Source: Stereum hirsutum FP-91666 SS1 (lineage: Eukaryota > Basidiomycota > Agaricomycetes > Russulales > Stereaceae). Taken from it: a stretch of DNA of 64,000 nucleotides. Shown here piece after piece: positions 47,217 through 59,500 of this stretch. The stretch is from contig NW_006763148.1 in the NCBI RefSeq assembly GCF_000264905.1, positions 651,575 through 715,574 of the forward strand, in the 5' to 3' direction. Every line of letters starts with the position of its first letter. The stretch's first letter is position 1. The position numbers and the translations under genes were made by a program. The notes beneath the pieces were generated by a model that saw only the letters and a program-made list of their open reading frames with translations, was not told the origin of the DNA and ran no database searches.

Positions 47217-49570
47217 ATGCCGTCGACCGTTCTCCTGACCCTTCCTCCTGAGCTTCTTCTCAAGGTCATCCATCTTCTGCCGACGAGTGTCGTTCGACAT
47301 CTCCAGTCGACATGCAAACATCTCCGCTCTCTCGTCGAATTCTCCGGCTTTCACACATACGCCAAGCAGCTTCATTTGTCCGGCGTGCACGATGATTTCC
47401 CTCCTGGCTTCTCCTATCTTGAGCGTCTGAAGGCACTCAAACAGCGCGACGAGAACTGGGCCAGTCTTCGCCCACGCTCAATCGCCAGGATGTCCATACC
47501 GTTCCATGCCTCTGGAATATACGATCTCACAGGTGGTGTATTTCTGCTCGGCTACAAGGGCGACGCGCCTCACAGTGCCAGCACTCGTGGCTTTTGCTAT
47601 ACCACGTTGCCAACAATCGACAGTGATTCAAGCTCACATTCACAGACCTGGCCGAAAGTTGAATTCGGATCAGATGTCATCGATGTTGGTCTTGCAATTC
47701 CGGAGCACGACCTTATTGCAGTAGTGACGTGGTGAGCAATTCAGAGTTATTCGTTCTTCTCGTCCCCTTTTGTGTCTCTTGCATATAGACGTGCACGGAC
47801 TCCGTTTTTGGACATACAAACGTGAAAAGCGTTTACGGCAAACCCCTATTTCTCGTGGATGGTCTCGCCGCCGAACCCAAGGTTTCCGAATCTGCGTTCC
47901 TTGGACTAGCTCTAATCCGATCAAACTGAGGATTCTTTCCCCATGGGCCTGTCGAAGAAAGAAAGATCGTACCCAACCGTTCGCCCACGTTCATATTCTC
48001 GTCCACGCGGCAGTGCGTCCTTTGTCCGTGGCAAGTTTTATTGAGTGGCTTTATCCTGTTGCAGCAGGGTCGAATACTCCACGATACTCTCACATTCAAT
48101 TTCATCAGTTTCATCTCTGAATCGGCTGACTGATCATCCTGTAGTAAACCAGACCTCGATGCACCCTTCGAATCCTCGCTACTTGAGCTCCACCTGCTAT
48201 CGGCCTCTTCACCTGGACGACCACACCCCCTCGCATTCAGGCCTGTCATCCCTGTCGACACTCGTGATCTTGTCCACGGCCACTGCAGTGTTCTCATGGA
48301 AATTGTAGGCGATTATCTCGGCCTGCTCATTACATACCCATGGGCAGTCGGAGGCCCTTCCAGTGACGCATTCTATCTTGTGCAATGGAAGCATGGGAGG
48401 TGTCATACTGTGAGTTCCATGTTCTTACTGATGTGATATTCCTACTGTATAACGCGTCCTGACTTTCGTAATTTGTGGACGAATTATTGGCAGATTATGA
48501 AGGACATGCGAAGTGGGACATACGCGCACTTTGTCTTCCTCCGAGAAGATCTCCTTCTCTTCCCAAAGATGCGCTATAACGTCCTCGAGATCTCCAAAAT
48601 CATCGCTCCCACACCCGACTCAATCCCATATCTACAAACCCTCCGGACCCTGCACCTTCCCGACCTTGCGCTCTCTAGCATCCTTCGTTTCGCGTGTCGA
48701 GCGGAGCCCAACCCACCGGCTATATCTTCGCGAGCGGATCCATCGCCCTCACCTCTGTATGAGACTCAAACCCGAATGTTCCGCGACGACCCATGTTCAT
48801 CCATCATCATCTTCCATCTCCTTCTACACGGCATGGCGCCCCAACACCTGAACCACCTCAATTCTTTCGTCTTCATCGCCCAACGCTCTTCACTCCTCTC
48901 CCTCCTCCCCCAGGAAGACCTCTCCCTTCCTTTCCTGCGCGCTGAATACGTGCCGACGATGGAAGAAATACATAAGAGAAAACTGGGGATGACGTGGGGA
49001 GAATGGGATGGGGAAAGGAAGACGAGGTGGTTTAGCACGGCGCAGGAAGGGATGATGCCGATGAGGTGGATTACGACGACGGCAGGAATGAGGTGGGTTA
49101 CTATGGCCGAGGGAAAGAAACATGAGGTGGTAGGTGGGGGAACGGTGACTGTTAGGGATTTCAATCCGCACTGGGTGGAGAGAGTTCATGAGAGGATTGG
49201 AGACAGTCTGGAGGTGGTCGAAAGGGAGGGTGGGAGTGAAGATGAAGCGGAAGGGCTCAAGGGGACTGGTCCTGCAATGTTAACGAGACGGGTGGTCAAG
49301 GAGAAGTCAGTGCTCAACACGAACGGTTTCTTTGCTCAGCCGTTGGTGTCTAGGTTGCCGTTCGTGGAGACAGTGACGGAGGGGATGGAGAAATATGATG
49401 GTGTGTTGATGGATGAGCAGCGGATCATTGGGGTACAGGCACGTATCTTCCACAACTGGTTCTCTGTCGATCATATGACTGATCTATTGACGTGTTTCCT
49501 TGGACGCCTTTTTTAGCTTCGTGATGACGGCTTCGGAATCGGGGCGATGGACGTACACATCTTGGGCTGA
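47217..49570 (+). CDS. F-box protein (mushroom type)
   Basis: N-terminal F-box at residues 6-45 (LLTLPPELLLKVIHLLPTSV, then HLQSTCKHLRSLV). The following exon body reads LERLKALKQRDENWASLRP, typical of Agaricomycete F-box proteins in which a beta-propeller-like region follows. A conserved segment LMEIVGDYLGLLITYPW..AFYLVQWKHGRCHT is encoded near 48,294-48,410. After an intron the frame continues as MKDMRSGTYAHFVFLREDLLLF. The last intron (49433-49515) joins MDEQRIIG to LRDDGFGIGAMDVHILG, stop at 49570. This ending fits the family better than reading through the intron to 49516. Splicing between 47.73 and 48.20 kb is uncertain because several frames are used there, and a frameshift in this copy cannot be excluded. 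Confidence 0.75.
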
Positions 49571-50777
49571 TTCGACAGCTCATAACATCGGATCTTGCTT
49601 CGGACATATTGCTCTCCTCTAAATAAACTATACGAACGTAGTAAATCCTGGATAATTCTGGTACTAAGTAGTATGATATACCTCTTCATCCGCTTTTACT
49701 CAGCCATACGTTGCGGATCTTTTTGTTCTACTTAATTGGTATCTTTTCTGGTGGCCCAGAACAGGCCCCGGGAAGCTCCACGAAGGGTCTTCCGAAAGTT
49801 AGCATATTTGAGGCCTCGAAAACGCTGGTTTCCTCCCGAGAGTTAGCATATTTTGGACCCCTTCGAGTTGCCTTCGAGGGAGTTCCTCCCGAAAATAGCA
49901 TATTATTCTTCTATCCAGCATCGACGCGATGCCAGCCAGGATTCACAATGCCACCCTTCGAAATGAGTCGGATCTCATCTACCCTCCCGTACCGGCTGGT
50001 GTTGTTCCAGGCGAAGGGATTCTGCCTAAAACGAAGCTGGACTTGGTGATTCTAGCTGGTGAGTCCTTGCTTTCTCTTCTTCATCCACTCATTTGAGGTG
50101 ACCGGCCTGTGGCCACCCTTTCATTAATAGGGACGCAGTGCGCTGCGGTCTCCGCTGCTCTTCACTTGCCCCCTCTTACCCCTAATGCTACAGCGATGGA
50201 ACAGAAGCGGCAGCTGGGTGCGTTTTTCGGTGTAGCCCTTGCCTGAACAGTTTCAAGGCGAGCATCGGTCTGGGGACCCACTCGCTTTGCTGACCCTCTC
50301 TAGGAAGCCCACCTGCTATTTATGGCTTAGTTTGACCCAAGCACGCAGATTTTTCTTCGCCCGTTTCTATTGTAAAACCCTGTAATGTAGTAATTTACCT
50401 GTCGTATATTCAATGTATGGTGGCAGAGCCCAGAACGCTTCATATTTCTTGAGCTTTGAAATGTGGGACAGTGGGTGTTTCACGGCTGTTGTGCTCGAAC
50501 TGCCATCTAGTACTTTTCTTAATGACATCCACGGAGAACTACTTATTCGTATAACGGTATATCTGATCACCGTTGACCATAGCAATGATTTGCTCTGGTG
50601 AATGATGCTGACGCCACACGGATGCGCGTCGGCCGTTTACTTGTTTGCGTCTGTTTGCGCAGCCTCGTCCGCGTTTGGTAATTTGTTGAACGCGTCGCCA
50701 AACAATTGCTTATCCGCGACGTCCACAGTGCCTGCTTTCTCCTATCCTCTTCGCCACCGACGACGACGACGACGACA
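49571..50777. other. Spacer (1.2 kb) with a short degenerate repeat
   Basis: No supported gene. Three related motifs, roughly TCCCGARAGTTAGCATATTT, occur near 49790, 49834 and 49887. The right part is the promoter of the next gene, with a (GAC)n stretch immediately before its ATG. Confidence 0.4.
49790..49906 (+). repeat. Three degenerate direct repeats around TAGCATAT
   Basis: TAGCATAT at 49800, 49844 and 49896, each preceded by a CCGARA-type block of about 8-10 bases. Spacing is 44 and 52 bases. Could be a decayed minisatellite or binding sites; no known motif matched. Confidence 0.5.
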
Positions 50778-53700
50778 ATGGCACCGAAACAACAAAAGCT
50801 GAAGAAATCAATGTCATCGACGACTACGGGAAAGACCTCGAAACTGACAGATTACTTCACCCGCGGCAACTCTACATCGAATAAACCCTCGCAGGCCTCA
50901 GTTTTGCCCACGCCCTCGTCGTCTCAGACACAGCTTGGCACGACTCAAAGCCCGATTAGACAAACAATGAAGGGCACCAGCACGAAACCGGCTCGTTCCA
51001 GCGCGATTCCGACGCGTTCTTCACCACGGCGCGCAGCTGTAACTTCCTCGCCCAAAGACCAAGCGCCACAGCCACCCGTTCCCGCTCCTGGTCCAAGCTC
51101 TTCTACGCCCAGATCTCAGTCAAAACTCACTACTCAGCTCCATAACGAAAGGCTCTCTCGTCTGCCTGGTCCCATTTCGTCCCCACACACTCGCAGTCGC
51201 TCGAACTCTGTCCTAGAAGGTGTCACTGTGTCTCCTCGCCGGCGCCGCCGCCCTAATTCGCCCTCGAAAGCTAGCAGCGACGCTGTCTCCATGCTTCCCG
51301 CCAAACGCAAGCTGTTCTCGGAAGCGGCCTCATCATCTCTTTCCTCTGTTCCACCCACTGTCGCTGCTGAGAAAGAGAACGTCACGGGATCGCCCCGTCG
51401 TTCGCCTCGCAAGAAACCTCGTCTGTCGACTCCTGAACCCCAGCCTCCCCAGCCGCCTACAGCAGACAATGGGAAGGGCGAGGAAGGATTAGAGGTTGTT
51501 CCGAGCAGTCAGAGCGACGAGCAAGAGCTCACTATGCCGGCGAAGTTGCTTACACGATCACCGAAGGAGATCAGGGATTCCGTCGAGTCATGGAGACGCT
51601 CTGGTGCTGCTGCTGCTACCACTACCGCAGATGCTATGGATGTCGATGATGGCGTTCTTCCAACGTTCTCCTTGGCCTCTACCCTCACTCCTATCAGCTC
51701 CCGGCCTCTGACCCCCGTTGTCGACGAGGATGAAGAACAGGCCGGTGTGGCCCATGCCCCATCCTCCTCACCCGTCGCATCCCCTTCCACTTACCACGCT
51801 GATCTTCCTCCCTCCTCTCCTTCAACCCATCGTCACAACGTCGAGCCTTATGGTTCTGCTCCCGTCACACCCCTCAGGTCTCAGGAACGAGCTCAAGTGC
51901 CAACCCCAGTCGCACTCAGTCCGGCCACCAAGACGGCCCAACTCATTGCCGAAGCAAAGGCAGTAGCTTTGAGGGCAATGGAGAAGGAAGTGATTGAGCC
52001 ATCTGTCCTACAGAGCTTGCCGGATATGGAGGATAGCAGCGACGAGGAGGAACATCCGTTCAAGTTTGTGAAAGGAAAGGGCAAGGAGAATGACAAAGCG
52101 AGCAGGTTTGTCACTTTTCCAGTGTCGTTCTTTCCCGTCTTGGTTGTACTCACCTTAATTCTATTCGCTCCTTATTGCTGTCCATTAGAATAACGTCTCG
52201 CTCTGCCACTTCGTCCGCCTCCCGTTCCGTCGATGACGATGACGAGGATGAAGATGAACTTCCCCGTCGTACCCGCAACCGGAACGCGCCCACACCTACA
52301 CTCACATCTCCCGCCGAGTCGGACATCGCTACCTCTTCCAAACATAACCTCTGTAGTAGACGCTCCACTGTTTCGCCCCTCCCACAATTTCCTGCCACCC
52401 AATCTCTCAGGCCCACGCGTAATCGCCGCGAACCCGCTCGCGGACCTCTTCCTTCCACCGTCGCTGAATCGTCCAAACCGAAACCAAAGCCAAAGAAGGT
52501 GTTCAACCCGTTGGACGAGATGTTGAAGGAGAAGAATCGGGAGGAGAAGAAGGGGGGCGGTATAGAAGGTTTTAGAAGGGCGGAGGTGACGAGGAGAGAG
52601 GGGCATACGCCTGTGGATTGGGATATGGATGATTCCGATTCTAAGGGCGCTGAGGATATCATGGCGAAAGGCAAAGGGAAGGCTAAGGTGGTGGATCTTG
52701 GTCATGATGACTTCGAGGCGGCGAGGAGGGCGGCGCAGAGGGGTGCGAGGATGCGCTATGCTTCTGGTGCAGGTCACGATGGGGACCGAGTTGTGAAGAA
52801 GGAAGATATTGATGGAGATGAGTTAGCGGTAGGGAGGGAGGATAGGGAAAGATTGCTTGGAACCAAGGATGGAAAGAAGGTAGCGAAGATCTTGGAGATG
52901 GATGATGTTAGTGGGAGGAAGCAGAGCAGGGTTGTGGGTTTGGACGTTAGGAGGGAAGAGGAAGAGGGTGGGATGGAAGTTGATGATGGAAGCTCTTTGC
53001 CTCCATGGAAGGAGCTTGGAGAGTTAGACGGGGAAACAGAAGGCAACATGTTGACGAAGTTGCGGGATGCTGTTGAGATTAGCGGTAAGCTTCGATCTCC
53101 ATCTTTTTTGTCGTCCGGCAGCTCATTCGTTTCTCGTTCTGTGACAGATACAGCGAAGATGGAATCATTGTTCAAGGTTGGTCTTCTGCGTCTCGTGAAC
53201 GTGAAGAAACACCCCGGGCTCGTCCAATGGCTTTGCGAACTCGGTACGTTTCTTCAAAAGTCTTCGAACAATAACCTCTTACTGGCTTTCCTACTTTGAC
53301 TCATCCACATCACCCTTTCTGTTCGTAGCTCTGTCTCTACAGCCGGAAAACGACACATTAGTCGACTCCGCCTTCGAGTTTATTCTCAGCATCGCACCTC
53401 CTCCGAACACCATCACCTCCTCCGCCTTCTCTCCTGGCACCATGATCAGCATCCTCGGACAATTGGGCATGAAACCGGAGTTCCTGGCCCACATCTCTGC
53501 ATCTTGCGAACATTACTCGGGACCGCAGCTCAATCTGGACACCAAGCAGCGCGGAGACGCGTTCTTCCGCCTCTTCTCGACGTTGACGGCCTTGGCCAAG
53601 AAGAAGTGGATTCAACCTAATGATGTGCCAGACCTTGTCGTAGGCGCGCTGTTGGTCGGTATGGACGCGACTGCGACGTTGAAGGTGCAGAAAGACGTAC

Positions 53701-54678
53701 GAAGCACTGTGGAAGCGCTTTGTGCGATCCTGTCTGACGATGACGCGACCAAACCAAACGACCTCGAGGCCTCCGTCTTCAAGAAAGTGCTCAGCCTGGC
53801 TCGTACTTTCGCTTCGTCCGAGGAGGACAAGCAGACGCAGGCCGGTTTGGAGGTGGCCAACCAGGCGAGGCTGATGGATCTGTTTATTGGCGGGTGTAAA
53901 CCTGCTATGAGGATCTCGAGGGCCGTGGCACATGCTTTGATCACTCGCGCGGAGATGAAGGAGTGCGAGTATTCTGCGTTGCCGGAGTTGGATAGGATTT
54001 TGGAGACGATGTCGGAGAAGAGGGGCGTTTTCGATGTGTTGAAGTTTGATCGTGCGGACGAAAAGGTTGTTCAGGCTTTGAAGAAGGAGGACAAGGCAGC
54101 CAGCGATGATGACGAAGCAGACGACAACGAGGGCGACGATGATGATGAGTCGGATGGGCAGCCTGAGCCAGAGGAGATCAAGCCAAAGAAGAAAGAGTTC
54201 GACTACGACGAGCTGAACGACCGCATGGTCGTCCTCGCGAAAGCGCTCTCCGGGCTTGCTGACTACGTGAAGGTGGAGAAAGAGGAAGCAAGAGCGAAGA
54301 AGGAAAAAGAGAGGGCGGAGAGGGCAGAAGAGTTGGCTGTTCGGGGAGGAAGCGTTGCGTCGAGTCGGTTGAGTGGGAGGGCGGAGCAGGAAAGGGAGTT
54401 GACGGGATTGGAGGCTGTGAAGATTTGTTTGGATGGGTTGCATGGGAGGATTGGTATGTCTTTTCTATTCCTCGGTTTCTTCCTTGTATTGTCGAACAGA
54501 GAGCTGATGAGTTATTGTTATGTTGTTGTCTACAGTCGATACGCGCGCTGCTCATCTCGATAGATCACAGGCGAAGGCATCCGTCCAGCGGCTCGCGATG
54601 AGCCTGCATTATAGGAGGATGGCGGAGTTGGGTGGCGGACAGAGCGTGCTGAGGGATTTCTGGGCCGGGAGGGCCTGA
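50778..54678 (+). CDS. Large nuclear-type protein with PCNA-binding-like motif, possibly SLF2/Nse6-like
   Basis: Inferred exons 50778-52105, 52189-53084, 53148-53243, 53329-54453 and 54536-54678 keep frame and give 1,195 residues. The N-terminus has Lys-rich patches and, at residues 20-27, TSKLTDYF, a PCNA-interaction-like motif of the TD type lacking the usual Gln. The first 600 residues are disordered, Ser/Pro-rich, with many SP/TP sites and basic patches (RRSPRKKPR). A segment KKVFNPLDEMLKEKNREEKKGG precedes the folded C-terminal half, a predicted all-helical solenoid (ESLFKVGLLRLVNVKKHPGLVQW.., DAFFRLFSTLTALAKKKW..) with one acidic linker near 54.1 kb. The order of disordered tail, NPLDxxLKEK motif and helical repeats resembles SLF2/Nse6 (FAM178) proteins that load SMC5/6, but this is a memory-based guess. 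The ATG follows a (GAC)n stretch. Confidence 0.6.
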
Positions 54679-55134
54679 GGTCGATTATCGTCGTCGTTGA
54701 GAAGCGTGGGCGACATTGTCGTCTAGTGTCGACCCTAGATAGTCGGTTATGGGTCTGGGCGTAATATGGCGTGGTGCTCGTGGTGTGTTGATATCGTTTG
54801 TTTCCTCTCTTCGTTTCTTGTGCTCTTGCAGCTGCTTCGGTCCATGTTTCGTTTTTTCTTTCTTTCATGTCTACCCTTCCAGTACCCTCTCATCCTAATC
54901 ACTCCGTTACTAGTGCGTTGGACGCACAGAGACCGACTATCTTCTTTATTCTCTGTTTATATTCTTAATCGTACTTGTAAACTGCTCTTCGTCTCCACTC
55001 TGTCCTGTCCGCGTAGATTACACCTTCTTGCTGGGTCTCACAGACCACTCATACCTAGTCCTGTCTGAGGTAGAGTATCACATTCGCACTAGTCATCTGT
55101 TTGTATAGTATACCTTGCACTTTCTGCATACATA

Positions 55135-55843
55135 CTATGGATGGCCCAGTAGTTCGACAAAATCTTGAGCTCTCCGTCTATTCCTTGTCTCGCAACCTGG
55201 GGCCCAAAAAACTTGGGGATATGTACTTTGAGGTCTCATGATTATGTTTGGGTAATCTATAAGTTTTTTGAGAGACTGGGCACTCTGCCAAAGAGATGCC
55301 GGGAAGAGGACTTTGTCGAACTCGTTCGACGCCAAGACATGCCAAGGCCCCACTCAAACTGGCTGATCGTCACTCGTTGTCACCGTCCGCCACACGGCTT
55401 CTTCAAACTCCGTCAGCACCCTTTGGCGCAGAGCCACGTGCGGAGATTGAATTCTGCCTCTGCCGCCTCTGTAACGTTTCTCCCCCTCCCTCGCATTTAC
55501 GCACCAACACACAGATCGGGGTGGTAAAAAGTGTCTATATGTATTACGATATGTACTCGAATGTCTCACAAATATAACTAGATCTTCTGGGTGCTAGGAT
55601 CTAGCTGTGTACCGCTTCTCGAGGGAGTCACGCTTGTCGAAGTGGCAGTTTTGACCATCTTTCATTTTCTGTACCAACAAGCATTCGGCGTGCGGATATA
55701 AAACTTTACAGCAATGGTCTTGGTACATGAAAGAACGTATGCCTATTTTTTGGGAGCCGAGCGTGAACTGACTGGAGAGGGAGAAAAAGATTACGGAGGT
55801 TGTCGAACTACTGGGTCTTGTCGAACTACTGGGCCATCCATAG
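55135..55843. mobile_element. MITE with 26-bp terminal inverted repeats and TA target duplication
   Basis: The left end (55135-55160) begins CTATGGATGGCCCAGTAGTT and continues CGACAA. The right end (55818-55843) is its exact reverse complement. TA flanks both sides (55133-55134 and 55844-55845). The 709-bp interior has no transposase, and its open frames show no domain, so the element is non-autonomous. The TA duplication fits the Tc1/mariner type. Just inside the right repeat, 16 of its bases recur at 55800-55815, making a short tandem copy absent from the left side. Confidence 0.85.
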
Positions 55844-56107
55844 TAGATTTGGATGCATGTCGCAGTCCTGTCTGATGTTTGGGAAATACGAAACGAAGAA
55901 AGATGTGGCCCCATGATGTGCGCAGTCGGGTTCTTTGCGCTCTTCTATGATTTGACGTCTAATTTTTCTCGACACCGTCATGGACATGGTCCTCTTCCGC
56001 CGGTATTCCGCCGGCTGGTGTGCCGATTGTTCCTGGAGATGTGCGATTTGAGGGAGGGGAATAAGGTGGGAAGGTGTGGCGACAGTACGCCACAGGATGT
56101 CGGATCT

Positions 56108-56195
56108 GATAAATGGTGCGATGGTGGATCTTATCAGATATTTTGTGACATATCCGTGCCCTGATTTACGAAATGCGCGGGCTTATCAGATAAGC
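56108..56195. promoter_or_regulatory. Cluster of GATA-factor sites upstream of the MFS gene
   Basis: GATAA at 56108-56112, CTTATC at 56130-56135 with GATA at 56137-56140, and the palindrome GCTTATCAGATAAGC at 56181-56195 (two inverted GATAAG sites around a central A). Fungal GATA factors (nitrogen, iron and light regulators) bind such pairs. The cluster lies about 400 bases upstream of the transporter start. Confidence 0.5.
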
Positions 56196-56574
56196 GGAGG
56201 CTTCATTTCCCATCATCCGACCGCGAGCACGCTGCAAGCAGCTGGAACGGGAAAGCAAACGCAGAAGAACAGACGGTAACATTATTTGTTCGTTACTCGT
56301 TATGGGATATTCTCTCCGTCCGGTCCTCGTCAGTACGTCCGAGATGGGCTAGCTCTGACTTATGGGGACGGGAAATACAGGTGCTGCAGGACCGCCCCGA
56401 CCGGAGTCAGAGCCAAAAGTATAAGGGGAAACGAGCCCCAGTGGCATGCCACCCACGCACCCTCAACACCACCCGCTCAAGCCGTCCCCGTCCGTTCTTA
56501 TTCCTCTCCACCGCCTTTCTTCCCCGCCATCAACTTCGTCCTTGCCCTCGACCTACGACGACGACGGGCAGAAT

Positions 56575-59500
56575 ATGCCTTCCTTCCGACGTTCACCGCC
56601 GCCAGAGGAACAGGCCCCCCTGCTCGAAGGATCATCCGAACAGCACACGCAAAAGTCTGCAGCTGATGAGGGGGCCAGGCGGGCGTGGTGGAAGAAAGCG
56701 ACCCCGTTATGGTGCGTTGGGCGTGTGGGCGCTTGTTTGCGTGTGGTGGGTGGAAGGAGAGCTGACGCTTACACGTAACATCGTACAGGATCGCACCGGT
56801 CATCTTGGTCTCTTCGCTATGCGTGAGTGATTCAGATTAAAGTCCGCTGAGCGTTCGCGTCGATCTCGAAGAACATCTATCTCGTTCAGCCGAGTATGTT
56901 GAACGGCGTTATGTCTGTTTCGACGGCTCTGCCCAGTTCCGACTGTATTCTACGAGGCTTCCTTGAGATCACAACATATTCGCACTGTGTGAAGGGCCAA
57001 TGAATGTACGCTGGTATAATCTCGGATTACCACAATGTCGGTGTTCTATGATGGTACTGTGTAGGATCCGCATTCCAGAATCCCTCCGGTGCGCGTAAAT
57101 CGGTTTAGCGTTAGCGTTCTCCTTGCCATTTTCAACCAGGGCCACCCAATGTGGCCCTATGCCCTCCGCTGTATTCCCGACTACGATCATGGCTGACCGA
57201 GAATGTATCATTTTACAGCGCGGGATGACTCTCGCACCCCGCGTTGAAGTATACACGCAGCTCGCATGTCGAGCCATCCACGGGAACGATCCAGTCAATC
57301 CTAACGCCACCTCCCTGTACTTCTCTCCTTCCTACGAATACGACGGATACAATACCACCAAGACTCATGATGAAGATTACGACTATGACTATACCACGAT
57401 CTCACTTCCATCGCGTGGGATCGTCGATGCGGATGCCTTAGACGCTTGTAAAGGCGATCCTCGAGTCCAAGGGAGGGCGGCGAGGATTCAGGCCTGTACG
57501 TCCACATTCATGTCCCGCTCACCTGTGCAGTCAATCTGCTGGGGATGTAGCATGGTCTGGTCGTTCCGTGGCATGTAATGTCTAATACGGGACTATATAT
57601 GTAGCGGTTAAGACCACGGAGAGCATCCTCAGCGCCGCCACGACAGGTTGGCTGAGCCATTTGAGCGACGTGTATGGACGGAAGAAGGTACTGGCGTTCT
57701 CGGTATTTGGAGCATTGTTCATGTACGTCGTTCTCTTTTCCCGTGCTTCGCACCACTGACCATCGTTAACGTCTTACCGTCTTTTTCAACATTCATTTAT
57801 AACGTTGTGGGACTACAGGGACATCATCTACATCATGGTTCTGGAGGCAAAGTATGCTTTCGCTGAGCACGGGGAGGCGTTCATCATCATTGCACCTGTC
57901 ATCGAAGGTTTCCTCGGCGCTCAATCGACCTATAACGGTCTCGTCCATGCGTAAATATCCCTTCCATTCCTCGTACCCCATCACTTTTCACCGTCTTACC
58001 CCTTCAACTCCCGGTTACTGACTCCCGACCACCGAACCCACAGTTATGCGACAGACTGCACGCCAAACGGCTCCCGCGCCCGCATTTTCTCCACAATGCA
58101 AGGCATGCTCTACGTAGGTCTCGCCTCCGGACCCTGGCTCAACGGGCTCATCCTGCACCTCGGATCAGGAAGCACGACTCGAACACTCTTCGTAGCCGCC
58201 ATCATCATCGCACTCATCAATCTCTCCTTTGTCTCCTTCGTCCTCCCCGAGTCACTACCCCCGTCTTCTAGACTGAAGGAAGGTTCTAGGGACAGCAGAT
58301 CGGAATCGGTTTCGTCCGGGATGACGTCGGAGAGCGCGAGTACCAGGTCGTCTATTCACCACGGACATAGACGCGGGCATGGAGGAAGAGGAGGGAGAGG
58401 GAGGAGGAGGAGGAGTGTGGTGGGTGCGGTGAAGGGCCTGGCGAAGTATGTGGCGAGACAGTTTTGGAGGCCTGTTAGGCTGTTTTTGCCGCATTGGGTG
58501 GAGGCGGGGAATGGGAAGAAGGGGAGGTGGGATTGGAATTTGACGTTGGTTGGGATCACGCTGTTTATCTATTTGTTGTCGATCGTGAGTGTTTCGTTTC
58601 TCCCCTTTTTCTGTTCCACGCCCATGCGCCTTCGTCTTCGAGTTTTTTCTTGACCGAAACGCTCGATTGGGCGGTGGGCGCCTGTGTTGTCCTGATCGCT
58701 AATTCGTTTTATTCTTGGGTGTGTAGCAAGTGTATAACTTGAAGTATCTGTATGTTCGGCATGTGTACAACTGGTCCAGCGAGACGGTGAGTTGCTATCA
58801 CGTTCATAAAGAAAAAGGACGGAAGTGCTCATTTTGAGGTACCTCTGTCAGCTCGGATATTACATGTCGTGGCTCTGGATCACCCGTGCAGTGAACCTCT
58901 TGCTCATCCTCCCAAGTACGCGACATACTTCATTTCTATATGTTTCCCTGATTAAAGATTCTCTCATCCACTGTCTAGCCGTCCTGAGCTACTTTGCCCC
59001 TTCTCGCGATCCTGACGTCTCCCAAGCGACCTTCCTGGCGCGCTCCCTCGCTTTCGACCGCATCGTCACTTCAATCTCTTTCTTCACCGACGCCACGGCC
59101 AATCTGCTCGTCTCCATCACGCCTACTTCGTCGCAACCGCTCTTCATCCTCTTCACATCGTTGAATTCGTTGACGAGTGGTGGAAATCCCGCGTTACATA
59201 GTTTGGGTGCCGGGACGTTGATCGCTATCGGCAAAGGCGCGGAAGTAGGCTTGGTCTTCGGTGCGATGGGTCTAATCAACGCTGTCGCCCATGTCGTCGC
59301 TGTAAGTCTTCCCATCATCATCCTCCGATATAAGTCTAAGTGTCCCTCACTGATAAAAAAAAAAATTCCTCCGTACGCAGCCGGGTATTTACGCAGCGAT
59401 CTACGGCGCCACAGTGGCCACATTCCCAAAAGCCATCTTCGCCATGTCCTCCGTCCTGCTCTACACCGCCGTCGTCATGCTCCTCCTCATCCGACCGCAC

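Larger units (their letters stand above)
54679..56574. other. Spacer with a MITE and a GATA-site cluster
   Basis: About 1.9 kb between two plus-strand genes. It holds the 3' UTR of the upstream gene, the transposon-like element at 55135-55843, a group of GATA motifs at 56108-56195 and a TATA-like TATAAG near 56420. The rest shows no gene. Confidence 0.5.

Noticed and set aside
53358..54443. Long minus-strand open frame (361 codons)
   Set aside because: It lies antisense to the C-terminal half of the 50.8-54.7 kb gene, where the plus strand has a consistent helical protein and correct splice sites. The antisense translation is Arg/Leu/His-rich with no domain.
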